Source of the DNA: Clostridium homopropionicum DSM 5847
GTDB lineage: Bacteria > Bacillota > Clostridia > Clostridiales > Clostridiaceae
Length of the DNA: 64,000 nt
Reading direction: 5' to 3'
Assembly: GCF_001263795.1 (NCBI RefSeq)
Contig: NZ_LHUR01000042.1
Span: 62,001-126,000, forward strand
The notes under the pieces were generated by a model, which ran no database searches, was not told where the DNA came from, and saw only the letters and a list, made by a program, of their open reading frames with translations. Position 1 is the first letter of the stretch; each line of letters begins with the position of its first letter. Below are positions 56,766 through 64,000 of this stretch, in pieces. The position numbers were made by a program, and so were the translations under genes.

Positions 56766-57944
56766 TTAATCTACTTTAATTAATATTGCATCACCTTGGG
56801 CTGCTCCACTGCAGATAGCTGCAACACCATATCCGCCGCCTTGTGCACGTAATGCATAAATAAGATGCATTACTATTCTAGCCCCAGACGCTCCGATTGG
56901 ATGACCAAAGGCAATTGCTCCTCCGTCTACATTTACTTTGTTTGGATCCCATTTAGCTATTTGTCCACTTACTAAAGCAACTGCTGCAAAAGCTTCATTT
57001 ACTTCAAATAATTTGATTTGATCTATTGTTAAGTTATTTTTATTAAGTAATTTAACTGTTGAAAGTCCTGGCACTGTAGCTATATATTTTGGATCTTGTG
57101 AAACTTCTGCATAATCTATAATTGTTGCTAAAGGTTTTAACCCAAGTGACATAGCTTTTTCCTTTGACATTAAAACTAATGCAGCTCCACCATCATTAAC
57201 TCCTGGAGCATTGCCTGCTGTAACTGAGCCATCTTTAGTAAATACTGGTGGTAATTTTGCAAGAGCTTCTAAGGTAGTTCCTTCTCTTGGACCTTCATCT
57301 GTATCAAATACAGTAACACCCTTTTTAGATTTAATTTCTACTGGAACTATTTCTTCCTTTAATCTTCCGCCTTTTATTGCACTAATTGCTAAATCCTGAC
57401 TTCTTACTGCCCATTCATCTTGTACCTGTCTGCTGATACCATATTCTGCTGCTACCTCTGAACCATGTACAGCCATGTGTCTGTCATAGAATGAACACCA
57501 AAGACCATCATGCATCATTAAATCCTTAGCTTTCACATCTCCCATTTTATTTCCCCAACGCATGTTAGGTAAAAAATATGGTGCATTACTCATGCTTTCC
57601 ATACCAGCTGCAACTACAATATCAGCTTGTCCTGAAAGAATTTTTATATTAGCAAGATTTATTGCGTTTATACCTGATGAACAAACCTTTCCAATAGTTA
57701 TTGAAGGTACTTCATAAGGAAGTCCACCCTTTACTGTTGCCTGCCTTGAAGGTATTTGACCACATCCCCCTTGCAATACCTGTCCAACATACGCATAATC
57801 AACGGTACTTGGATCTATTACAGCTCTCTTAACTGCTTCCTTTATTGCAATTCCTCCAAGCTCAGTTGCTTTAAAACCTTTTAATGCTCCACCTATTTTA
57901 CCAATGGGTGTTCTTGCAGCGCTTACTATTACTACTTCTCTCAT
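56766..57944 (-). CDS. thlA: Acetyl-CoA acetyltransferase (thiolase)
   Basis: It joins two acetyl-CoA to acetoacetyl-CoA, or splits it. The 392-residue protein has the nucleophile in TIGKVCSSGINAI (Cys88), NEAFAAVAL, GGAIAFGHPIGASGARI with the catalytic histidine, and the second cysteine in AICSGAAQGDAI near the C-terminus. The ATG follows AGGAGGATG. It is the first gene after the hairpin that ends CoA transferase 5. With hbd and crt 2 it completes the conversion between crotonyl-CoA and acetyl-CoA. Confidence 0.95.
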   Translation of the reverse strand: MREVVIVSAARTPIGKIGGALKGFKATELGGIAIKEAVKRAVIDPSTVDYAYVGQVLQGGCGQIPSRQATVKGGLPYEVPSITIGKVCSSGINAINLANIKILSGQADIVVAAGMESMSNAPYFLPNMRWGNKMGDVKAKDLMMHDGLWCSFYDRHMAVHGSEVAAEYGISRQVQDEWAVRSQDLAISAIKGGRLKEEIVPVEIKSKKGVTVFDTDEGPREGTTLEALAKLPPVFTKDGSVTAGNAPGVNDGGAALVLMSKEKAMSLGLKPLATIIDYAEVSQDPKYIATVPGLSTVKLLNKNNLTIDQIKLFEVNEAFAAVALVSGQIAKWDPNKVNVDGGAIAFGHPIGASGARIVMHLIYALRAQGGGYGVAAICSGAAQGDAILIKVD

Positions 57945-58051
57945 TTTTCATCCTCCTAACTAAAATTATATGAGTAATATACTAACTTTCTTAGTATCTT
58001 ACTTCCCTAATATTACTAATACCATTACCATAAAAATAAAGAATTAATTTA

Positions 58052-58081
58052 TTAGGCTGCTAAATTTTCTTAGCAACCTAA
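58052..58081 (-). terminator. Hairpin between CoA transferase copy 5 and thlA
   Basis: TTAGGCTGCTAA pairs with TTAGCAACCTAA around ATTTTC (one mismatch). The T tail is weak, so read-through into thlA is possible. Confidence 0.6.
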
Positions 58082-58127
58082 TAAATTGTAAATTATTGGA
58101 ATATTCAAGTTTCTTAGTGATACATTC

Positions 58128-59696
58128 TTATTTTAGGGCAAGTCCCATTGGCTCATCTTTGAATATTCTTTCATCCATAAGCTTGATTTCATCAGCAAGT
58201 ACTGGTTTGAATTCCATTTGTGCAAGTACATCTTTTTCAAGTTCTACTCCTGGTGCTATTTCAATTAAAGTTAACCCTTCTTTTCTATATTCAAATACTG
58301 CTCTTTCAGTTATGAGCATAATCTTCTTATTCTTTTTGCTTTCATATTCTCCATTCAATGTTATCTGTTCTATGTTATTTATAAACTTTTTAACCTTTCC
58401 TTCATTTACTATCTTAAGCTTACCCTCTCCAATTTCTACTTTTAATCCACCAGCTGTGAAGGTTCCACAGAATACACAAGCTTTTGCATTTTGAGATATA
58501 TCTATAAATCCACCACAGCCTGCAATTTTAGGACCAAATTTAGAAACATTTAGACTTCCTGCTGCATTACATTCAGCCATTCCTAAGAAGGTCATGTCAA
58601 CTCCACCGCCATCATAGAAATCAAATTGATATGGGTGGTCTATTATTGCCTGTGGAGCAATTGCAGCACCAAAATTTAATCCTCCTTGTGCTGTTCCTCC
58701 ATAAATACCCGGCTCCACTGTAGCTATAAAGTGATCTTCAAGCCCTTCTTCCTTTAGTACTATAGCAACCTGTTCTGGAACACCTATACCGTAATTTAAT
58801 ACAGTCATAGAGTCTTCAAGCTCCATTGCTGCCCTTCTTCCAATTACCTTTCTAACATCTAGAGGCATACTCTTCTTTTCTTCTTGTTTTATAACTCCAG
58901 TACCTGATATAAACTCGATATTAAAGTCTGTTCCAGAGGTCTGCATATGGTTCTTCTTATCTGAAACTAAAGCAACTACATCTACAAGTGGTCCAGGAAT
59001 TAATACATTTTTAGGATCTATTGTACCGTTTTTTACTAATCTTTCTACTTGGACTATAACTAATCCACCATTGTTCTTAGCTGCTTGAGCTGCTGATAAT
59101 CCTTCTAGTCTTAATGATTCCTTGCTTATTCCAATATTACCATTTTCATCTGCTTCTGTTCCTCTTACTACAGCAACATCAATTTCTTGAGCTTTATAAA
59201 ACAAATATGGCTTACCATCTAATTGAATTTTTTCAACTATGTCCTCAGTAGTAATAGAATTTAATTTTCCTCCTCCAAACTCAGGATCTACAAAAGTACC
59301 TAATCCAACATGAGTAATTACTCCTGGTCTACGAGCAGCCATTTCCCTAAACATTCCTGTTAGCACACCTTGTGGGAAATTATAAGCCTGCATTTTATTA
59401 TTGTTTATTAGTGGAGCCATTTTAGGAAATAATCCAAAGTGTCCTCCGACAGCTTTTGCTAAAAGTCCTTCATGACATAGATGATTAAAGCCCCTTATAT
59501 CTTTTCCATCTCCAGGACCTGATGCCCATAATAAACTTATGTTTTTTGGACTTCCAGTTTCTAAAAACCTTTTTTCAGTTTCTAGCCATATTTCTTCTGG
59601 AGCCCCAATTAGCATAAATCCAACTGTTCCTATACGTGCTCCATCAGGAATCATTGCTGCAGCTTCTTTTGTTGATACAAACTTAACTCTTCCCAT
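58128..59696 (-). CDS. One-chain acyl-CoA:acetate / 3-oxoacid CoA transferase (Pct/YdiF type), copy 5
   Basis: The 522-residue protein is the most divergent of the five. It has TVGFMLIGAPEEI in the first half and IATVEPGIYGGTAQGG in the second, where Glu328 sits at the catalytic place. It ends MDERIFKDEPMGLALK. The ATG follows AAAGGGG. It comes after GntP copy 5 behind the sigma54 promoter at 61252-61268. Its distance from the other copies suggests a different acid substrate. Confidence 0.87.
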   Translation of the reverse strand: MGRVKFVSTKEAAAMIPDGARIGTVGFMLIGAPEEIWLETEKRFLETGSPKNISLLWASGPGDGKDIRGFNHLCHEGLLAKAVGGHFGLFPKMAPLINNNKMQAYNFPQGVLTGMFREMAARRPGVITHVGLGTFVDPEFGGGKLNSITTEDIVEKIQLDGKPYLFYKAQEIDVAVVRGTEADENGNIGISKESLRLEGLSAAQAAKNNGGLVIVQVERLVKNGTIDPKNVLIPGPLVDVVALVSDKKNHMQTSGTDFNIEFISGTGVIKQEEKKSMPLDVRKVIGRRAAMELEDSMTVLNYGIGVPEQVAIVLKEEGLEDHFIATVEPGIYGGTAQGGLNFGAAIAPQAIIDHPYQFDFYDGGGVDMTFLGMAECNAAGSLNVSKFGPKIAGCGGFIDISQNAKACVFCGTFTAGGLKVEIGEGKLKIVNEGKVKKFINNIEQITLNGEYESKKNKKIMLITERAVFEYRKEGLTLIEIAPGVELEKDVLAQMEFKPVLADEIKLMDERIFKDEPMGLALK

Positions 59697-59794
59697 TTCT
59701 AATTTCCCCTTTCGAAAATTTTATTTTGTAAAAATATTATTTAAGCTCATTAATTTGATTTTTTATAAATTACAATACTGTTATATAAGTTTTA

Positions 59795-59820
59795 AGTAGT
59801 TTGCTTATAATTAAACTACT
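59795..59820 (-). terminator. Small hairpin between GntP copy 5 and CoA transferase copy 5
   Basis: AGTAGTTT pairs with AAACTACT over a 10-base loop, just past the permease stop; weak T run. Confidence 0.45.
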
Positions 59821-59829
59821 ATTATTTAA

Positions 59830-61209
59830 CTAGCTAAATAATGACATTAGTATTATTAATACAAAAGTTGTTGCAAATGGGATCAATACTGAAATTACTC
59901 CAATATCTCTATATGATTGTTTATGAGTCAATCCGCATATAGCAAGTAATGTAATTACCGCTCCATTATGAGGAAGTGAGTCAAATCCACCTGATGATAA
60001 GGAAGCAATTTTGTGAAGTACTTCAGGACTAATCCCTGCTGCAACACCAGCTTGAAGGTAATGTGCTCCCATTGCTTCAAGTGCTATACTCATACCACCT
60101 GATGCTGAACCTGTAACACCTGCAAGTACGTTGATGGTTATAGCTTCTGAAACAAGTGGATTACTTGGGAATATTCCCATTAAGAAATTAGATACAACTG
60201 CAAATCCTGGTAATGATGAAACAACGCTTCCATATCCAACCTCAGATGATGTATTCATAATTGCAAGTAAAGATCCTGCTGCACCACCATTTATAGCTGC
60301 TTGAAGATTCTTTTCTGTTTTTATATTCTTCCATCCAACAATTATGGCAATGATAACACCTACTACTAGTGAAACAATTAAAGCCCAAATTGGTGCTACA
60401 CCAGCAAGTGTAATTCCTTTAAATTTACTTACCATTTCAGGATCCCAATTTTTAATTGCCTTTGTCATTACATAGTTTAATACTAATACTGCAATCAAAG
60501 GCAGAGCTGCTAGTGCAGGATTAACATGCTTATGGTCACTTGCTAATTCATCAGGCTCATTTATATGTCCCTCGCCATAACCTTCACCTTTAGCCTTTGC
60601 ACTTTTAACTCTCATTTGTAAGTATAAAAGACCAACTACCATTATTATTAATCCAGCAACAGTACCTAAAACAGGAGCTGCAAAAGAGTCTGTTCCAAAA
60701 TATTTAGTTGGTATTATATTCTGTATTTGTGGAGTTCCTGGGAAACAAGTCATTGCGAAAGTAAATAATCCAAGTGCTAATGTACCAGGTAATAATCTTT
60801 TAGGGATATCTGCTTCTTTAAATAAAGCAGCTCCAAGAGGATACACTGCAAAACCTATAACAAATACACTTACACCACCATAGCCTAATATACCAGTTGA
60901 AAGAACTATACCCACAAGAGTTGCTTTAGCTCCTAATTTATGCATAATCCAATCTGCTATAGCTACAGCAAGTCCACCTGTTTCCATTACTTTACCAAAA
61001 ATTGCTCCAAGTAAAAATACCGGAAAATAACTAGTAGCAAATGCTAAACCTTTAACTAGGAATACTTGAGTATAGGTTGGAAGTAAATGTCCACCTGATA
61101 ATAACGTTGCTAACACCGCACATATAGGAGCAAAAACGATAACTGAATAACCACGATACGCAACATAAGTTAATAGTAACAATGAAATAACAATTGCAAA
61201 TACTTGCAT
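59830..61209 (-). CDS. GntP-family permease, copy 5
   Basis: The 459-residue membrane protein closely matches copy 4 (CFPGTPQIQNIIPTKYFGT and SSGGFDSLPHNGAVITLL are both present). The start is the ATG at 61207-61209 (MQVFAIVISLLLL), after GGAGGTG, as in copy 4; the open frame upstream runs through the sigma54 promoter and is not coding. It is the first gene of the sigma54-driven unit with CoA transferase 5 and possibly thl-hbd-crt downstream. Confidence 0.87.
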   Translation of the reverse strand: MQVFAIVISLLLLTYVAYRGYSVIVFAPICAVLATLLSGGHLLPTYTQVFLVKGLAFATSYFPVFLLGAIFGKVMETGGLAVAIADWIMHKLGAKATLVGIVLSTGILGYGGVSVFVIGFAVYPLGAALFKEADIPKRLLPGTLALGLFTFAMTCFPGTPQIQNIIPTKYFGTDSFAAPVLGTVAGLIIMVVGLLYLQMRVKSAKAKGEGYGEGHINEPDELASDHKHVNPALAALPLIAVLVLNYVMTKAIKNWDPEMVSKFKGITLAGVAPIWALIVSLVVGVIIAIIVGWKNIKTEKNLQAAINGGAAGSLLAIMNTSSEVGYGSVVSSLPGFAVVSNFLMGIFPSNPLVSEAITINVLAGVTGSASGGMSIALEAMGAHYLQAGVAAGISPEVLHKIASLSSGGFDSLPHNGAVITLLAICGLTHKQSYRDIGVISVLIPFATTFVLIILMSLFS

Positions 61210-61251
61210 TAATAAAACACCTCCGATTTTTAATTTTACATTGAGTAATAT

Positions 61252-61268
61252 TGCAATCATCATGCCAA
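61252..61268 (-). promoter_or_regulatory. Sigma54 promoter before GntP copy 5
   Basis: The minus strand reads TTGGCATGATGATTGCA: GG, ten bases, GC, about 45 bases before the start codon. Confidence 0.87.
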
Positions 61269-61514
61269 TAAAAAAATTAAATATACCCTTATCGTTCTTT
61301 AATTGATTTCAAAGCATTGATAAAACTGAACTATTCATTAATTTACTTAGACTAAAAATTTATTCTACTATTCTAAAAATTTAAATTTTTTTATAAAACC
61401 ATTTATTTCTTTAGGATTTTTATTGCGTTTTGTAGAATTTTTCAGACATATTGTTGTGAGATTTTTTTAGATATATTGATATTCTTAATGATTAATCCAC
61501 TGTCTTATTTTTTA

Positions 61515-61545
61515 TACATGTTTACTTTATAAGAAATCGTTTACT
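61515..61545. promoter_or_regulatory. Candidate enhancer (UAS) for the sigma54 activator, copy 2
   Basis: TACATGTTTACTT, four variable bases, then AGAAATCGTTTACT, about 250 bases upstream of the sigma54 promoter. It is the partner of 51117-51147 in otherwise unlike sequence. Confidence 0.6.
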
Positions 61546-61559
61546 ATCTTAAAAATAAA

Positions 61560-61587
61560 AATATGACCTTTACCCTAATAAAGATCA
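61560..61587 (-). terminator. Terminator after MaoC copy 2
   Basis: ATGA-CTTTA pairs with TAAAG-TCAT around CCCTAA, T-rich after it. Confidence 0.55.
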
Positions 61588-61618
61588 TATTTCTGGTGCA
61601 ATATTAAAAATTTATATA

Positions 61619-62056
61619 CTATTTCTTCCTTGGCATAATTGTAGCTTCGCCTACAACAACAACTTCACCCTTTTGGTTTGTAGCAGTTATTTTGATAATA
61701 ACTCTATTTTTCTCTGGTATTTTATCAATTACTTCTGCTTCAACTTTCACAGTATCACCTATTTTTACAGGTTTTGTGAATTTGAGAGTTTGACCCAAAT
61801 ACAAGCAGCCAGCTCCAGGAAGCTTCATTCCTAATACTGCTGATATAAGTCCTTCTGTCAAAGCCCCGTGTGCAATTCTTTCTCCAAACATATTTTTTGA
61901 TGCTTCAACTGCATTAATATGTGCTACATTAAAGTCTCCTGTAATTCCGGCAAATGTGTAAACATCATATTCAGTAATAGTCTTTTGATGGTAGGCTTTA
62001 TCGCCAATCTCCATTTCATCAAGGGTTAACCCGTCTAAAGCTACGTCTCTATACAT
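61619..62056 (-). CDS. MaoC-type (R)-specific enoyl-CoA hydratase, copy 2
   Basis: The 145-residue protein has the hydratase 2 motif FAGITGDFNVAHINAVEASK with the catalytic aspartate and histidine, then GERIAHGALTEGLISAVLG. The start is the ATG at 62054-62056 (MYRDVALDG), eight bases after GGAGG; the ATG at 62071 is part of the ribosome binding site. A sigma54 promoter (62104-62120) lies about 50 bases upstream, back to back with one for the decayed acyl-CoA transferase copy. It shares the likely role of copy 1 in handling (R)-3-hydroxyacyl-CoA. Confidence 0.87.
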   Translation of the reverse strand: MYRDVALDGLTLDEMEIGDKAYHQKTITEYDVYTFAGITGDFNVAHINAVEASKNMFGERIAHGALTEGLISAVLGMKLPGAGCLYLGQTLKFTKPVKIGDTVKVEAEVIDKIPEKNRVIIKITATNQKGEVVVVGEATIMPRKK

Positions 62057-62103
62057 ATATACTACCTCCATTTATTATAATTTTTAACTTGAATTCATAA
62101 GTA

Positions 62104-62120
62104 TGCAACTATTATGCCAA
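62104..62120 (-). promoter_or_regulatory. Sigma54 promoter before MaoC copy 2
   Basis: The minus strand reads TTGGCATAATAGTTGCA: GG, ten bases, GC. It is almost the same as the one at 23043-23059. Confidence 0.82.
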
Positions 62121-62129
62121 TACTTTAAT

Positions 62130-62146
62130 TTGGAATACTAATTGCT
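62130..62146 (+). promoter_or_regulatory. Divergent sigma54 promoter before the decayed acyl-CoA transferase
   Basis: TTGGAATACTAATTGCT: GG, ten bases, GC on the plus strand, only nine bases from the minus-strand sigma54 site. Confidence 0.7.
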
Positions 62147-62193
62147 CATTATATATTTCAAGTTTATTACTATTGCTTAAGGAGTGAAGTATT

Positions 62194-62480
62194 ATGAATA
62201 AGTGGCATTAAACATTGTTCTTTACTTTCTTTAGTCCCAAATAAAATATGGGATTCTGCCCTAGACGGAAAATTCAACCATCAAACTCTTTATATATCCT
62301 CAAATCGCCCTAGAAAAGCTATTTTAGAAAAACGTGCAGAATTTGTGCCAAGTTTTTATTATCAAGTACCAAGAATCTGGGAGGAATGCATTGAACCTGA
62401 GTTTTTACGCTGTGGTTTCTCCAATGGATGAGCATGGATATTTTAGTTTTGGCTTAAGTGTAAGTACTGCATTAGTTTAA
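62194..62480 (+). pseudogene. Decayed copy of the Cat/AbfT-type acyl-CoA transferase
   Basis: It begins AAGGAGTGAAGT then ATGAATAAGTGGCAT and stops at once with TAA. Compared with 63625 on, an internal piece of about 150 bases is missing between MNKW and the segment around IKHCSLLSLVP, and two bases are lost before the YAVVSPMDEHG segment, causing a frameshift. It ends after FSFGLSVSTALV with TAA. The homologous region also covers the promoter and the leader, so a whole gene start was duplicated and then decayed. Confidence 0.85.
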
Positions 62481-62557
62481 AGAAAATAGCAGAAAGAATT
62501 TGCATTGTAATAATTCTAAAAAACTCTTTCTAGTATTTTAATTTCATATTTAATCAT

Positions 62558-63394
62558 CTATAACTCACGGCTTAAAGAAGCTAGAGTATTCGATATCGCT
62601 GTGAGTTCTTCAACTGACGCATTGATTTGTTCTGCAGCGGCTGCCTGTTGTTGAATACTAAGACTATTACTCTCAATTTCATTAACAATGCTACCAACAT
62701 TTTTCATACTCGTCATTAGAATCTTCTGTACGTCTTTTACAGCATCCTGACTACCAGATGAAAGCTTACGGATCTCATCAGCAACGACACTGAACCCTCG
62801 ACCCGCTTCTCCTGCTTTAGCCGATTCAATGGCTGCATTAAGACCCAGCATATTAGAGCGTTGTGCTATGCCTTTAATAATATCTAATACTTTATGTGTC
62901 TCATTAATTTGTGATCCAGTTTTAACTGCCGAGTCTGTTGCTTCAATATTGGATTTTGCCAACTCTTGAGCATTGCTCGCAATATCTTCAATACTTTTTG
63001 ATATTTCCGACAATGACTTCGATAAGGTTTCAGCCATTTCCATAAGCTTATACTTACGATCTAAACTAACAGCTGTTGCAATACATCCAACAACTTGTCC
63101 TTTCTTATCAACAATCGGAGTACTCGTTGCACGATATACAAAAGAAAATATTTCTTTTGGCATCTCAATCACCATTCTCTTTTTGTTTTCCATTGCTTTA
63201 GCAATGGCCCACTCAGGTTTTAGTAAATCTCCTATTTTTGTAGGAAATATAATAGACTTACCTGGAATATACTGAATTAATTTCTCGCGGTCTGAAATTG
63301 TAATAGCAATATCTTCATCACCAAAAATAGTTTTAAATACATTTGATACCTTTACAATATTGTCCAATGAGCCAATTTGTTCAAGGCTTATCAT
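62558..63394 (-). CDS. Soluble methyl-accepting chemotaxis-type signalling protein
   Basis: The 278-residue protein has no membrane helix. The N-terminal part (about 1-125) looks like a PAS-type sensor ([25 protein letters not shown] in order, then [19 protein letters not shown]). The C-terminal part is the cytoplasmic receptor tip with [21 protein letters not shown] and [12 protein letters not shown]. It may signal to CheA/CheW for a cytoplasmic ligand. The ATG follows AAGGAG by nine bases. Its base composition is visibly richer in G and C than its neighbours. It lies between two copies of the same promoter region, which suggests a transferred or inserted segment. Confidence 0.85.
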   Translation of the reverse strand: MISLEQIGSLDNIVKVSNVFKTIFGDEDIAITISDREKLIQYIPGKSIIFPTKIGDLLKPEWAIAKAMENKKRMVIEMPKEIFSFVYRATSTPIVDKKGQVVGCIATAVSLDRKYKLMEMAETLSKSLSEISKSIEDIASNAQELAKSNIEATDSAVKTGSQINETHKVLDIIKGIAQRSNMLGLNAAIESAKAGEAGRGFSVVADEIRKLSSGSQDAVKDVQKILMTSMKNVGSIVNEIESNSLSIQQQAAAAEQINASVEELTAISNTLASLSREL

Positions 63395-63539
63395 TCATAA
63401 TCACTCCTTCTATTATACACTTTCCTTTATCTTTGCCTTGCATCACTCGTAAGTCCACAAGAACAAGAACGTTCATCTCTTCTTCACCAAGAATAACTAT
63501 GAGATCAGCAATTTTATTCTCAAGTTTTTCAATTCGCAA
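63381..63539 (-). pseudogene. Remnant C-terminal fragment of an unknown protein
   Basis: A 52-codon open stretch (LRIEKLENKIADLIVILGEE then EMNVLVLVDLRVMQGKDKG) ends TGA at 63381 and overlaps the start of the chemotaxis-type gene. It has no proper start: upstream it runs into the sigma54 promoter copy and a stop. It looks like the end of a gene whose front part was lost at a recombination point. Family not recognised. Confidence 0.45.
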
Positions 63540-63551
63540 GTATTATGCCAA
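63535..63551 (-). promoter_or_regulatory. Sigma54 promoter copy, minus strand
   Basis: The minus strand reads TTGGCATAATACTTGCG: GG, ten bases, GC. It now points at the remnant and the chemotaxis-type gene instead of a MaoC gene. Confidence 0.6.
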
Positions 63552-63560
63552 TACTTTTAT

Positions 63561-63577
63561 TTGGAATGCAAATTGCT
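63561..63577 (+). promoter_or_regulatory. Sigma54 promoter before the acyl-CoA transferase at the right edge
   Basis: TTGGAATGCAAATTGCT: GG, ten bases, GC, about 50 bases before the ATG. Confidence 0.75.
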
Positions 63578-63624
63578 AATTACATATTTGAAATTAATAA
63601 ATATTACTTAAGGAGTGAAATATT

Positions 63625-64000
63625 ATGAATAAATGGCTTAATATGTATCAAGAGAAATTAACTTCTCCTGAAAAAATTGCAGAAAAAATTCAATCAAATA
63701 CTATATGTGCAAGCCCAATAGCCGCTGGCGAAGCTTTTGCTATACCTGAAGCTATAGCAGAAAGAGCCCTTAGAGAAAATCTAAGCGGTATTAAACATTG
63801 CTCTTTACTTTCTTTAGTCCCAAAGAAAATATGGGATCCTGCCCTAGATGGAAAATTCAATCATTTAACTCTTTATATATCATCAACTAACCCTAGAAAA
63901 GCTCTTTGGGAAAAACGTGCAGAATTTGTGCCAAGCTTTTATTATCAAGTACCAAGAATGTGGGAGGAATATATTGAACCTGAGGTTTTTTACGCTGTGG
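63625..64000 (+). CDS. Acyl-CoA transferase of the Cat/AbfT (acetyl-CoA hydrolase/transferase) family (partial)
   Basis: The first 125 residues are seen; the gene runs off the right edge. The family transfers CoA between acetyl-CoA and butyrate, 4-hydroxybutyrate or similar acids. The translation starts MNKWLNMYQEKLTSPEKIAE, with SPIAAGEAFAIPEAI near residue 31 and FVPSFYYQVPRMWEEYIEPE near residue 103, which fits this family and not the Pct type of the other five. The ATG follows AAGGAG by seven bases. A sigma54 promoter is just upstream, and the gene has a decayed copy at 62194-62480. Confidence 0.85.
   Translation, partial: MNKWLNMYQEKLTSPEKIAEKIQSNTICASPIAAGEAFAIPEAIAERALRENLSGIKHCSLLSLVPKKIWDPALDGKFNHLTLYISSTNPRKALWEKRAEFVPSFYYQVPRMWEEYIEPEVFYAV

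Noticed and set aside
61210-61263. N-terminal extension of GntP copy 5
   Set aside because: The extra codons run through the sigma54 promoter and ribosome binding site; copy 4 starts at the equivalent later ATG.
62973-63275. 100-codon plus-strand frame opposite the chemotaxis-type gene
   Set aside because: No ribosome binding site, and the minus-strand frame has clear receptor motifs.

Overview
The window is low-GC, gene-dense DNA that reads as an anaerobic, spore-forming Firmicute of the Clostridium type. The reasons are the A/T-rich codon use, strong AGGAGG ribosome binding sites, frequent GTG/TTG starts, pyruvate formate-lyase, the butyrate-type set Thl/Hbd/Crt, PyrR and guanine-riboswitch control, and a large tRNA array. 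I cannot name the species. Almost everything except pflBA, a phosphodiester glycosidase, one hypothetical gene and the right-edge gene lies on the minus strand.

Left part (1-13.3 kb): pyrimidine synthesis. carAB (carB cut by the left edge) sits behind two consecutive PyrR attenuators. pflB-pflA and a membrane-anchored phosphodiester glycosidase lie on the plus strand and converge on the operon pyrB-pyrI-pyrC-pyrF-pyrK-pyrD-pyrE. The pyrB leader has one PyrR attenuator followed by a second PyrR-type loop that covers the pyrB ribosome binding site.

13.3-25.7 kb and 47.7-64 kb: two halves of a short-chain acyl-CoA region. Together they hold five GntP-family permeases, five one-chain (Pct-type) CoA transferases, two MaoC-type (R)-enoyl-CoA hydratases, two Crt-type enoyl-CoA hydratases, Hbd, Thl, a nitroreductase, two PAS-AAA-Fis sigma54 activators, a Cat/AbfT-family acyl-CoA transferase at the right edge and a decayed copy of it. 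I found eight sequences that fit the sigma54 GG-N10-GC promoter pattern, six of them directly before intact genes of this set. My reading is a sigma54-controlled regulon for uptake, CoA activation and beta-oxidation-like use of 3-hydroxybutyrate or similar acids. MaoC plus Crt would convert the (R)- to the (S)-3-hydroxyacyl-CoA.

25.9-31.5 kb: a purine salvage operon (guanine riboswitch, xpt, and a BMP-type nucleoside ABC transporter). 31.8-33.4 kb: a small spore-protein-like gene, a PH-domain protein and a signal-less GH73 hydrolase. 33.6-35.4 kb: nineteen tRNA genes in two related blocks behind one strong promoter. 35.4-41.8 kb: housekeeping phosphatases, an AIR-synthase-like protein, an unknown protein, an oligopeptide-binding lipoprotein and a radical SAM/SPASM protein. 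41.9-47.6 kb: yerC-pcrA-ligA, in which PcrA is interrupted by a 361-residue intein whose insert resembles a GIY-YIG endonuclease.

The most unusual points are the PcrA intein, the sigma54 regulon with its conserved upstream element, the dual PyrR arrangement at pyrB, an A-rich leader with about eleven ACCC runs between a CoA transferase and a permease, and a 40-nt palindromic repeat with covarying stems.
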